Origin: Lentisalinibacter orientalis
GTDB lineage: Bacteria; Pseudomonadota; Gammaproteobacteria; Steroidobacterales; Woeseiaceae
Assembly (NCBI RefSeq): GCF_040706535.1
Contig: NZ_JAPDRJ010000006.1
Span: 186,001-250,000, forward strand
Direction of reading: 5' to 3'
Length of the DNA: 64,000 nt
The position numbers and the translations under genes were made by a program. This document shows, piece after piece, positions 51,488 to 59,419 of the stretch (the first letter of the stretch is position 1; every line of letters begins with the position of its first letter). The notes under the pieces are model-generated. The model saw only the letters and a program-made list of their open reading frames with translations, made no database searches and had not been told where the DNA came from.

Positions 51488-52273
51488 ATGGCACACAAGA
51501 AATCGAAATCCTATCAACTGGCGCGCCGAGCGATATCGGTATTGATTGGTGCAATCCCTGCCACTGTCGTGGCCTCTTTTGCATTAAGTTTGGCCTGGGG
51601 CTATGCCATGGCTGGGACGAGTAACGTCTTCACGGCCCGTGGATTAATCCTCGCAGTGGGTGCGATATGGGGAACGGCCGCACTGTGGATCAGCGTTATT
51701 CGACCGATGTCGGTTAACAAGGCAGTCGTATGGGGGCTCATAGCGGGCATCATAAGCATGGTCGTTGGGTGGTCACTCTTGGACGGCCAGCCACCCCTCT
51801 ACCCAACCGCGCGACTTGGGAGCTGGTTTCTACTTGCTGTCTGGGCCTTCTGGGGGTCCGATTATCGTAGCCGCCTGGCACTTGATCGCTACCGATGCTC
51901 TGCGGTGAAGGCAGCAATTCGATATACACAAATTGGCTGGAAAGCGACTCTGCCAAGGTCGCTTCCCGCCCAGCTTTGGGGACTCAGACCTCGGTCCGCT
52001 CAGATATCTCTAACGCGTCTTCAAGCTCAATCCCGAGGTACCGAACGGTACTCTCCAGTTTGGTGTGACCGAGCAGCAGCTGCACCGCTCGGAGGTTCTT
52101 CGTCTGCCGATATATCAGCGTCGCTTTCGTTCGGCGGAGGGAATGAGTTCCGTACGTCGATGGATCCAACCCGATCTCGGCGGTCCACGAATGCAGAAGT
52201 CTGCCGTATTGGCGCGTTGAAAGATGCGCTCTTCGCTGCGCCCGACTCGGAAAGAGGAATTCGGAGCTGGTAA
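51488..52273 (+). CDS. Membrane protein with damaged 3' end
   Basis: The first ~130 residues are a natural membrane protein with four hydrophobic segments (AISVLIGAIPATVVASFALS, GLILAVGAIWGTAALWISVI, AVVWGLIAGIISMVVGWSLL, LGSWFLLAVWAFWGSDYRS). After about residue 150 the frame runs through an R4 remnant and antisense to the integrase gene to 52273. That part is not protein-like, so the original stop appears lost when the junction formed. The true gene probably ended near 51930. Confidence 0.45.
   Translation: MAHKKSKSYQLARRAISVLIGAIPATVVASFALSLAWGYAMAGTSNVFTARGLILAVGAIWGTAALWISVIRPMSVNKAVVWGLIAGIISMVVGWSLLDGQPPLYPTARLGSWFLLAVWAFWGSDYRSRLALDRYRCSAVKAAIRYTQIGWKATLPRSLPAQLWGLRPRSAQISLTRLQAQSRGTERYSPVWCDRAAAAPLGGSSSADISASLSFGGGNEFRTSMDPTRSRRSTNAEVCRIGALKDALFAAPDSERGIRSW
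51935..51983. repeat. R4 junction remnant b7
   Basis: Half-units face each other: GGCTGGAAAGCGACTCTG (rightward type) followed by AGGTCGCTTCCCGCCC (leftward type). It marks the switch from rightward to leftward genes and the 3' side of the integrase gene. Confidence 0.55.
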
Positions 52274-52622
52274 GCGTCGCTGCGTCGATCCACTCTCTTA
52301 TCGATTGTCGGGTTTGCTCGGTGATCTCGAACTGCACCGGGCGTTGTGTCTTGCGCTGCATGATCATCGCGCGCTTGGCCACGTGGTTACCGTGTGCGAC
52401 GTCTATGACCCTGAGGCTGACCAGATCGCAAGCCCGGAGTTTACTGTCGATGGCCAAATTGAAGAGCGCCAGATCGCGCTTGCGGTCGGCGATCTGCAAA
52501 CGAATGCGGATGGCCCAGATTTCACGAATCTTGAGGGGTGGCTTTTGACCGACGAGCTTGCCCTTGTTCCAAGGGTCTCGCCTTTGCGGGCGGTGTTCCA
52601 AGAGGTGCATGACTGACTCCAA
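51984..52622 (-). CDS. Tyrosine recombinase lacking the core-binding domain
   Basis: A 212-residue tyrosine-recombinase catalytic domain. Arg I lies in IDSKLRACDLVSLRV, the His-x-x-Arg box in THSLRRTKATLIY, and the second His plus Tyr in LLLGHTKLESTVRYLG. The usual N-terminal SAM-like core-binding domain is missing; only ~40 residues precede the catalytic part. Short recombinases of this kind are common as single genes in proteobacteria, by recollection, and their sites are unknown. It is preceded by R4 repeat a6 and is a candidate for moving the R4 units. Confidence 0.88.
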   Translation of the reverse strand: MESVMHLLEHRPQRRDPWNKGKLVGQKPPLKIREIWAIRIRLQIADRKRDLALFNLAIDSKLRACDLVSLRVIDVAHGNHVAKRAMIMQRKTQRPVQFEITEQTRQSIREWIDAATLTSSEFLFPSRAQRRAHLSTRQYGRLLHSWTAEIGLDPSTYGTHSLRRTKATLIYRQTKNLRAVQLLLGHTKLESTVRYLGIELEDALEISERTEV

Positions 52623-52630
52623 CTACTTAT

Positions 52631-52684
52631 GGGTGGAGTCCTATTGTGCGCTTCTGGGAAAGGTCGCTTTGCGGCCAAGAGCGG
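52631..52684 (-). repeat. R4 promoter-like repeat a6 (degenerate)
   Basis: The first half is intact on the leftward strand (GGTCGCTTTGCGGCCAAGAG in + sense); the -10 half is worn (AATAGG on the minus strand). It lies nine bases upstream of the recombinase start. Confidence 0.6.
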
Positions 52685-52763
52685 AAATCGTCTTTGGATG
52701 TAGAGGCCACATGCTTAGAACATGAGAAAGCGCCAATAACGGGCTCGCGGCTCTCCGGAGATT

Positions 52764-53651
52764 CTACGAAACCATCTCGCTGCGACGCCTCGGCTGCTCA
52801 TCCCTCGATGCCTGACTATAATCCCCGAACGGACCGTCCCGCTTCTCGACGGCGCCCGCTACGCTTTCTCGGGCAGCGGTGTGCACAAACTCACGACCCT
52901 CTGGGGTATTTCGCATGATTCCATCCAGGATGGGTCCCAATGTCTGCGTGCCCTGCAAACCCATGTTGTCATAGGCTTGGTTCACGACGAGCTTCATGGC
53001 GACCAATTGGGTCAGCGGGATGCGGGTGAGCTTCTCCGCGAGCGCCTGGACCTGCTCGTCCAGTTCCTCCAGCGGATAGGCAAAATTGATGAGTTCTATT
53101 CTCGCCGCTTCCCGACCGCTAACCCACTCACCGGTGAGCGCGTAGTACTTCGCCTTGGCAAGCCCAAGACGGTAGACCCACATCCCGGTCAGGTGACAGC
53201 CCCACACTCGGGAGTACGGGGTACCAATGCGCGCATCTTCGGAGGCCACGACCAGGTCAGCGCATAACGCAAGTTCAGAACCACCGCCAACGGCGTAGCC
53301 GTGGATCTTGCTAATAGTGGGCTTCGAGCCACGCCACAAGCCCATGAACTTCGGCACATAGCTCATGTAGCAGTCAGTTACCATCTGCACGTCCAGGCCC
53401 GGGTCATAATCTTGCTCGCGGATCTGGTCGTAGTGCTCGAGCCCGCCCGAGAAGTCGAAGCCGCCGCAAAAGTTATCGCCGGCGCCCTCCAGAATGATCA
53501 CCTTGATTTCCGGGTCTGAATTGGCTTTGGCCAGATACCGATCCAGCGCCTCGATAACCTCCAGACGCAGCGTATTGGCCTTCGCGGGCCTGTTCAGCGT
53601 GATCGTGGCGATACCGCTCGCCGCGGCGTACTTAACGACTTGTTCAGACAC
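52764..53651 (-). CDS. Enoyl-CoA hydratase/isomerase-family protein
   Basis: A 295-residue crotonase-fold protein. The CoA/oxyanion-hole regions are seen as EGAGDNFCGGFDFSGG near residue 54-70 and KIHGYAVGGGSELALCADLV near 115-135. The pair of catalytic glutamates of true hydratases cannot be confirmed, so it may be an isomerase or another crotonase. It is divergent from a TetR regulator with paired operators between, a typical local control for CoA-ester catabolism. Substrate unknown. Confidence 0.88.
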   Translation of the reverse strand: MSEQVVKYAAASGIATITLNRPAKANTLRLEVIEALDRYLAKANSDPEIKVIILEGAGDNFCGGFDFSGGLEHYDQIREQDYDPGLDVQMVTDCYMSYVPKFMGLWRGSKPTISKIHGYAVGGGSELALCADLVVASEDARIGTPYSRVWGCHLTGMWVYRLGLAKAKYYALTGEWVSGREAARIELINFAYPLEELDEQVQALAEKLTRIPLTQLVAMKLVVNQAYDNMGLQGTQTLGPILDGIMRNTPEGREFVHTAARESVAGAVEKRDGPFGDYSQASRDEQPRRRSEMVS

Positions 53652-53690
53652 GATGATTTCTCCATTGCAGTTACGTGATAGGCTATGAGC

Positions 53691-53728
53691 CTACCGACTG
53701 GTAAGTATGCTAACTTACCGATCGGTAG
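53691..53728. promoter_or_regulatory. Paired TetR-type operators between hydratase and tetR
   Basis: Two related inverted repeats lie 8 bases apart: CTACCGACTGGTAAG (53691-53705) and CTTACCGATCGGTAG (53714-53728). Both have the form of TetR-family half-sites (ACCGA/TCGGT). They cover the promoter region of the divergent pair and are the likely sites for the TetR protein at 53807. Confidence 0.75.
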
Positions 53729-53755
53729 GCCGTCAAGCACAACGACAGGGGTATC

Positions 53756-53785
53756 ATCCAGCCTCCCGAATACGGGAGGCTGGAT
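53756..53785. other. Perfect 13-base hairpin before tetR
   Basis: ATCCAGCCTCCCG, a four-base loop AATA, and the exact complement. It lies 22 bases before the TetR-family ATG, so it is likely in the leader RNA. No T-run follows, so it is not a classical terminator. Confidence 0.7.
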
Positions 53786-53806
53786 CATGTAGAAAGGGAT
53801 CAGAGA

Positions 53807-54406
53807 ATGCAGGAAGACACGCGAGAGCAGCTGTTGGAGAGCGCCATGAAGTTGTTCGCTGCCCGTGGCTTCTATGGCGCGAGCTTGGCCAATATCGCAG
53901 ACGAACTAGGTCTAACGAAGCAAGCGTTGTTACATCATTTCGGACGGAAGGAGAAACTCTATGCAGAGATTCTCTCCGGGATATCGGACCGCATGCTGGG
54001 ATTGGTCGAAGCCGCACGGGTCGAGCACACAGAACCGTCAGACCAATTACTTGCGGCACTGCTCTCCGTCTATGAATACTCCGTGGCCACCCCTCACGAG
54101 ACTCGAATAATCATCCGTGAGCTTCTGGATAGCGAACGAAGGGCCGAGGAAGTTAGCAGCTGGTACCTGAGGCCGTTTCTGGATTCGCTGGTTGACATGA
54201 CCCGTTCGATTCCCGGCCGGCAGTCGCTCAACCGTACGGACGCATTGACCCAAATCTACCCGATCCTCGGCGCAATGAGCTATCTCATCGTATCTGATGT
54301 CGTTCTCCCGCAGATGTACGGGAAAGCGAATTACAGCCGGATGCAGCGACGCTATCCGGACGAGATCCGCAAGCAGGTCCGAGAATTAGCGGAGCAACCG
54401 GACTGA
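53807..54406 (+). CDS. TetR-family transcriptional regulator
   Basis: A 199-residue TetR-type repressor. The N-terminal HTH (about 5-55) reads TREQLLESAMKLFAARGFYG then SLANIADELGLTKQALLHHF. The rest is a helical ligand-binding domain. It is divergent from the enoyl-CoA hydratase-family gene, with two operator-like palindromes between. An acyl-CoA or related CoA-ester is a likely inducer, by analogy. The ATG at 53807 follows AAAGGGA. Confidence 0.9.
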   Translation: MQEDTREQLLESAMKLFAARGFYGASLANIADELGLTKQALLHHFGRKEKLYAEILSGISDRMLGLVEAARVEHTEPSDQLLAALLSVYEYSVATPHETRIIIRELLDSERRAEEVSSWYLRPFLDSLVDMTRSIPGRQSLNRTDALTQIYPILGAMSYLIVSDVVLPQMYGKANYSRMQRRYPDEIRKQVRELAEQPD

Positions 54407-54425
54407 TCGCGCCGATTTCCGCTTC

Positions 54426-54486
54426 GGGTCGATAGGGGGAATCGTACCTCAGTATGGAGCTAGGGTCGCTTTGCGGCTAAAAGGAG
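54426..54486 (-). repeat. R4 promoter-like repeat a7
   Basis: Leftward unit with CTGAGGTACGATTCCCCC and CGACCC. Unlike the others it has no leftward gene in front of it: the TetR gene ends 20 bases to its left on the + strand. The hydratase/TetR pair may have been inserted between a6 and a7. Confidence 0.78.
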
Positions 54487-54583
54487 ACGTCCCCCGCCAT
54501 CAACAAACGAAACCTAGGCGCTATCAGCGCCAAACGAAACCAGATGTGCCGTATCGCGATCGACTTTCCGTCATCCTGACGCA

Positions 54584-54991
54584 TTACGTGAGCCAGTATT
54601 TCTCAGGCCGCCGAACAAGCCCGACACTCGTGGGGACATAATTGTCGAATTCCGAGATCCACGGCAAATACAATGTCAATAAGCTATCAATCAAAATAAT
54701 TCGGGCGGTCAGACACGCCCGAGCTTTCGCCGTCACACCATGTCGCGTTAGAGGAGATGCGCGAACCTCAATCTGTTGCATTTTGTCCCACGGAATGCTG
54801 ATCCGCCGGTACCACGGTCTTAACACGGCTCGAAGGATGAGTGATCTATTTGTCGCGTAGGCCTCGACACCAGTAATCCGGATTCCGTCAACAACGGCGC
54901 GCGTACCGGCCCATTGATCCTCATCATAGGTTTCACCGCGATACTCAAGGCCACGCCGCAATCTCTGCCAGGTACCGTACTTGCTTGTCAC
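54584..54991 (-). CDS. Hypothetical 135-residue protein
   Basis: A 135-residue basic protein with aromatic-rich strands (TWQRLRRGLEYRGETYDEDQ, then GVEAYATNRSLILRAVLRPW) and a C-terminal stretch with a hydrophobic segment (CLTARIILIDSLLTLYLPW). It may associate with membrane. No family recognised. Alone between R4 a7 and dusA repeat copy 8. Confidence 0.55.
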   Translation of the reverse strand: MTSKYGTWQRLRRGLEYRGETYDEDQWAGTRAVVDGIRITGVEAYATNRSLILRAVLRPWYRRISIPWDKMQQIEVRASPLTRHGVTAKARACLTARIILIDSLLTLYLPWISEFDNYVPTSVGLVRRPEKYWLT

Positions 54992-55229
54992 CTTCTCAAT
55001 CTAGCTGGGAATCAACGTCCGTTCGAAGTAACGAAATAGAACGCTGCAATATGGTGGGTCCTTTGCCAAGTGCCGAAGGCTTATGCGTGGCGGAGGAATC
55101 TTCAGCCCTTCGTCGCGTAACCATTGAGGAGACCGACCGCCCCTGGCGTCAAGCGCTTGCCCGCAATTAACACGCCACAAACCACCAACGAAATTGTCTC
55201 TTGCATGATGTTGTCGAAGGGTCGCTATC

Positions 55230-55670
55230 GGTCGGAAGCGGTCATATTACCGCAATCGGTTGTCCGCTTGAGGCCGTGGACCCAGGATACAAGGCATGCG
55301 TTTAGGGAGAACATCTTCCGAATAGAGCAGGGCAGTCCCAGTGGGCTTGTCGTAGCTATCGAAACCCCAATTAATTGGCCCAACCGGAAAACAAAAGTGC
55401 GACATTGCCGGTGCGACTCGGTGCGACATTGGCCATTTTCGGTCCGTAACAGGTAATAACGAGTATTGGGCGGGAGCCCGCTGATTACGCATCCCCATGA
55501 CATTCCTGCCAAAATAGCCACATGAATAAATGCCCACATCGCCGAGAAATACAGGTTGCGCCGATGATGGATTGGACGAAAGGAATCGGATTTACGCTTT
55601 ACGATCAGCGGCTTACGGATTCAGTGTATCGCCAAGTCGCACCGATGTCGCACCCTGTTTTCTGGGGAAT
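55230..55670 (+). repeat. dusA-start repeat, copy 8 (full length)
   Basis: Full-length copy: head GGTCGGAAGCGGTCATATTA, left boxes GTGCGACATTG, GTGCGACTCG and GTGCGACATTGG (55397-55431), dusA-like ATG at 55522 (frame MNKCPHRREIQVAPMMDWTK) and inverted right boxes CAAGTCGCACCGATGTCGC (55634 on). The 54992-55696 gap has no gene. Confidence 0.9.
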
Positions 55671-55696
55671 TTACACAGATTTGTGACTTGCACAGG

Positions 55697-56121
55697 TCAT
55701 GGCGATGCAAGAATACGATAAAAAAACTCGGCGCATTCGGCTTTCGTCTTTTCCTGGTTTTGCTCGGCTGGATGTGAGGCAGAAGGATCAGATTCCGTTA
55801 GCGAGGGCGGCTGGCTGGGCGCCATCAGCGGCTTCGCGCCCGTGATGTTGATGAGCCGCCTTAGGCTGTGGGCCAGCACGTGCAGGCTTATCTCGGTGCT
55901 GACTCGCGGTAGTGTCCTCGTATGGAAGTGCGTCGAGCCCATCCAGGACTTGATTGTGCCGAAGGAGTGCCAGGCGAATTCGCGCTCGCCCGCATCCCCT
56001 CCGGCCCGCAATCGAGCCGCTGCTCGAGCGTCACGCGCAGCGAGCACTACACCCGATGCAGATAACCGTAGACATAGAGCTTCAGCTTCGTCGTCAGTCG
56101 CTGATCGAGCATGCAGTCGGT
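55697..56121 (-). pseudogene. IS1182-type transposase relic
   Basis: Two frames carry fragments: near 56120-56050 LTTKLKLYVYGYLHRV, an early part of IS1182-type transposases; then from about 56000 GEREFAWHSFGTIKSWMGST and EISLHVLAHSLRRLINITG, the C-terminal part. The middle and the ends are lost. It directly follows the stop of the aminotransferase gene at 56122. Confidence 0.75.
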
Positions 56122-57480
56122 CTAGGCATTCACCGCGGCATCGATGGCATCGACGATGCGGTCCGCGTCCGTCTTTCGCAGAACGAGCGGCGGTGCGAGG
56201 ACAAGCACGTTGCAACGGCCGGGGACGGTATTACCATTGCGTCCAACGATAACTCCCTGGCTCATGCAATGACTTACGACGTGGCCTACCGCGGAGTCCT
56301 CCAGCGGTTCTCGCGTTTCCCGGTTCGAAACCAGTTCGACGCCGATCAGCAGGCCCTTGCCGCGGATCTCGCCGACGATGCGATGGCCGCCAATTCGCTC
56401 CTCCAGCAAGTTCTTGAGATATTCGCCCTGTTCCCGGGAGTTATCTACGAGCCCCTCTGACTCCACGAGTTCGATATTTCGCAGTGCCACCGCAGCCGCC
56501 ACGGGGTGACTCCCGAACGTATTCACCTGACGGAAATGGCGTAGATCGGTAGGTTCGCCGAGGAATGCATCGAAAATCTCGCTTTTTGCGATCGTAGCTG
56601 CAATCGGCATGTAGCCGCTGGCCAGACCCTTTGCGCACGTGACGATATCAGCCTGTGTACACCAGTGGTTCTGCCCGAAGAGCTTGCCGGTTCGACCGAA
56701 TCCCGAAACCACCTCGTCGAATATCAGAAGAATTCCGTAACGGTCACAGATTTCCCGGATGCGGGGGACGTAGTTGTCGGGGGGTACCAGGACGCCACCG
56801 CCTGAGATAATGGGTTCCATAATGAATGCGGCGACCGTTTCGGCCCCCTCGTGCACAATGGTCTCCTCAAGGAGTCGCGCGCATTCTTCGCCATGCTGCT
56901 CGTTACTCAATTCCGCGCTTGCGCGATAGGGGTAAGGAGGCATGACATGAATGAAACCTGCAGGTGCGGGATCGTATCCGACTTTGCGTTCGGCCTGGCC
57001 GGTAGCTGCCATGGCGCCCATCGTATTGCCATGATAGGCGCGGTAGCGCGAGATGATCTTGTATCTCGGTTGACGTCCGCTGCCGGATTGCAGGTGATAC
57101 TGACGGGCGATCTTGAACGCCGTTTCATTTGCCTCGGAGCCGCTCGCGGAAAAATAGACGTGTGCCGGATAACCGAGAAGACCCTGCAGCTTTTCGGCAA
57201 GGAGCACCGCGGGGTCGTGGGTAAACATAGGGGAAAGATAGGCGAGCTCAGCCATCTGCTGTCGTGCGGCGTCCGCCAACTCGGTGCGTCCGTAGCCGGC
57301 GTTGACACACCAGAGTCCTGCAATTGCATCCAGGTAGCGGTTGCCGCTCTCGTCTTCGAGATAGCAGCCGCTGCCGCGCACGAATTTCTTCGGTGCCTGG
57401 TGGAGAAGGGCCGTATGCTGTGTCATAGGCCGCCAGAGGTTGTCTGGCATACCGGTACTAGTGCTCGTACTGAGATTCAT
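56122..57480 (-). CDS. Class III omega-aminotransferase
   Basis: A 452-residue class III PLP enzyme of the omega-amino-acid/taurine-pyruvate type: SGSEANETAFKIARQYH, RAYHGNTMGAMAATG, the FDEVVSGFGRTGKLF segment, and CAKGLASGYMPIAAT with the PLP lysine at residue 284 counted from this start. It moves an amino group from an amine or omega-amino acid to pyruvate. The ATG at 57480 has GGA upstream; 57495 is the alternative. It is divergent from the HyuB-like gene, suggesting joint nitrogen use. Substrate uncertain. Confidence 0.9.
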   Translation of the reverse strand: MNLSTSTSTGMPDNLWRPMTQHTALLHQAPKKFVRGSGCYLEDESGNRYLDAIAGLWCVNAGYGRTELADAARQQMAELAYLSPMFTHDPAVLLAEKLQGLLGYPAHVYFSASGSEANETAFKIARQYHLQSGSGRQPRYKIISRYRAYHGNTMGAMAATGQAERKVGYDPAPAGFIHVMPPYPYRASAELSNEQHGEECARLLEETIVHEGAETVAAFIMEPIISGGGVLVPPDNYVPRIREICDRYGILLIFDEVVSGFGRTGKLFGQNHWCTQADIVTCAKGLASGYMPIAATIAKSEIFDAFLGEPTDLRHFRQVNTFGSHPVAAAVALRNIELVESEGLVDNSREQGEYLKNLLEERIGGHRIVGEIRGKGLLIGVELVSNRETREPLEDSAVGHVVSHCMSQGVIVGRNGNTVPGRCNVLVLAPPLVLRKTDADRIVDAIDAAVNA

Positions 57481-57631
57481 ACCTAAGGTTCCCATGTTGT
57501 ATGACGCGCCGCCCGTCAGATATCCGGAGGGCTTGGAATCGACTCAAGAAACTTGCATAATAGTATCATTGGAATTAGGCGGCGTCACGTCGCCGGCAGC
57601 ACTTTTCCAGCAGCGTTGGTGAGGATAGCGA

Positions 57632-59419
57632 ATGTCGGATGTTGATACCGATCCTTTGCACGCCGCCATAGATCCGGTCACGCTCGAAGTCCTCCGAGGG
57701 CAACTCGATAGCGTCGCGGCGGAGATGCAGCTCACTATATTAAAGAGTTCGCATTCCAGTATCGTCACGGAATCCCTGGATGCGACCTCGGCGCTTTTCG
57801 ACACGGCGGGCCGGACGGTCGCACAGGCCGTCGCGATCCCCATCCATCTCGGCGTGCTGGCAGAACTCGGCAAGCGCTTCGCGCAGGCGTTTCCGCAGGG
57901 CGTGGCGAGGCGGGGCGATGTCTACGCCGTCAACGATCCCTATGCGGGTGGGACGCATCTGCCCGACATCGGCGTGGCCGCCCCCGTCTTCCACGGCGAG
58001 AGGCTGGCGGGCTACGTGGTTACCATGACCCATCACCAGGATGTTGGCGGTTCGGTGCCCGGCAGCACCGCGATCAAGGTCTACGATCATTTCGCCGAGG
58101 GCTTACGGATTCCGATGATTCGGCTTGTCGATGGTGGCGTTCGGGACGAGGACATGCTGCGCCTGATGATGGCGAACAGCCGCACGCCGGACAACATGCG
58201 TGGCGACCTGAATGCGCAGATTGCGGCTTGCAGTACAGGAGTTCGTCGCTACGGGGAGATATTTGAGCGCTGGGGGGTGAGTACCGTGGAGCGGGGCAGC
58301 GCCGCCCTGCTTGAATACGCCGAGCGTCTGACGCGTCTGGAGATCGAGAAGATCCCCGACGGGGTGTACGAGTTCACGGACTACCTGGACGACGACGGAT
58401 CATCGCCGGAAGCGGCGCCGATCCCGTTCCACTGCCGCATGACCGTGGACGGCTCTGACGTCCATTTCGATTTCACAGGCACCGGCGAGCAGGTGCGCAC
58501 CGCGATCAACAATGTCCCGTATTCGGCGATCTCGGCCATCTACTACGTGGTGCGGACTCTTACAGCGGATTCCGCTCCGAACAACGATGGCTGCTACCGG
58601 CCGGTCAGCTTTCACATGCCGGAGGGCTCGATCATCAATCCCCGTTTTCCGGCACCGATCAATGCCCGCGCGGTCTCCCTGAGAAGGGTGGTCGACGTCG
58701 TGCTGGGGACGATGGCGCAGGCGATCCCGGAGCGGATGACGGCGGCTAACTGCGGCCAGAGTTCGCTGATCCACCTGGGTACCGTCTTGGAGAACGGCCG
58801 GCGTGTCGTCGGCACGATCGCCGGACCGTGGATGGGTGGCATGGGCGCACGGGCTGGCAAGGACGGTATCGACGTGACCGATCACGACGCCTCCAATGTC
58901 TTTCATCTGCCGATCGAGGTGGGGGAGGCCGAGCTGCCGGTTCGGATCAACCGGGTCGAGCTATGGACCGACTCCGGCGGCGCGGGTCGCTGGCGTGGCG
59001 GGCTCGGCTATTTTGAGGAATTCGAATGGCTGCATGGCGAAGCGGCCGTGACGGTGCGGCGGGATCGTCACAAGTTTGCGCCGTGGGGGTTGTCCGGCGG
59101 AGCGAACGGGCCGCTCTGCCGCACCAATATTGCCCGCGCGGGGTGCGAACCTGAACCATTAGCCTCGAAGACGGCACTGGAGCTGCGACCGGGGGACCGC
59201 GTGCAGCTTTGGACCACGGGCAGCGGCGGGCATGGTCCGCCGGTCGAGAGAGATCCTTGGCGGGTGCTTGAGGACGTACTCGACGAACGCGTATCGCTAG
59301 AGGCAGCTGAACGATTCTATGGCGTAGTCATCAGGGATGGGCGTGTGGACGAGTCGGCCACACGAAGGTGTCGCGCCGCCATGGCCGGCCGGGATTCAGG
59401 GGAGTGGAGAGCTGTCTAA
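57632..59419 (+). CDS. Hydantoinase B/oxoprolinase-family protein, copy 1
   Basis: A 595-residue HyuB-family protein: N-terminal DPVTLEVLRGQLDSVAAEMQ, the NDPYAGGTHLPD motif, THHQDVGGSVPGS near residue 133-145 with candidate metal ligands, and NSRTPDNMRGDLNAQIAACS. HyuB normally partners with HyuA for ATP-dependent opening of hydantoins or oxoproline; acetone carboxylase subunits are related. No HyuA is in the window. The gene overlaps the following MFS gene. A near-paralog is at 61231-63015. Confidence 0.9.
   Translation: MSDVDTDPLHAAIDPVTLEVLRGQLDSVAAEMQLTILKSSHSSIVTESLDATSALFDTAGRTVAQAVAIPIHLGVLAELGKRFAQAFPQGVARRGDVYAVNDPYAGGTHLPDIGVAAPVFHGERLAGYVVTMTHHQDVGGSVPGSTAIKVYDHFAEGLRIPMIRLVDGGVRDEDMLRLMMANSRTPDNMRGDLNAQIAACSTGVRRYGEIFERWGVSTVERGSAALLEYAERLTRLEIEKIPDGVYEFTDYLDDDGSSPEAAPIPFHCRMTVDGSDVHFDFTGTGEQVRTAINNVPYSAISAIYYVVRTLTADSAPNNDGCYRPVSFHMPEGSIINPRFPAPINARAVSLRRVVDVVLGTMAQAIPERMTAANCGQSSLIHLGTVLENGRRVVGTIAGPWMGGMGARAGKDGIDVTDHDASNVFHLPIEVGEAELPVRINRVELWTDSGGAGRWRGGLGYFEEFEWLHGEAAVTVRRDRHKFAPWGLSGGANGPLCRTNIARAGCEPEPLASKTALELRPGDRVQLWTTGSGGHGPPVERDPWRVLEDVLDERVSLEAAERFYGVVIRDGRVDESATRRCRAAMAGRDSGEWRAV

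Noticed and set aside
51930..52273. C-terminal extension of the membrane gene at 51488
   Set aside because: It is antisense to the recombinase and begins in repeat DNA; retained only as an open frame with a note.
45126..54486. R4 repeats as integron attC sites
   Set aside because: No consistent paired GTTRRRY/RYYYAAC cores were found, the unit does not fold on itself, cassettes run in both directions and no IntI-type integrase with its extra helix is visible.
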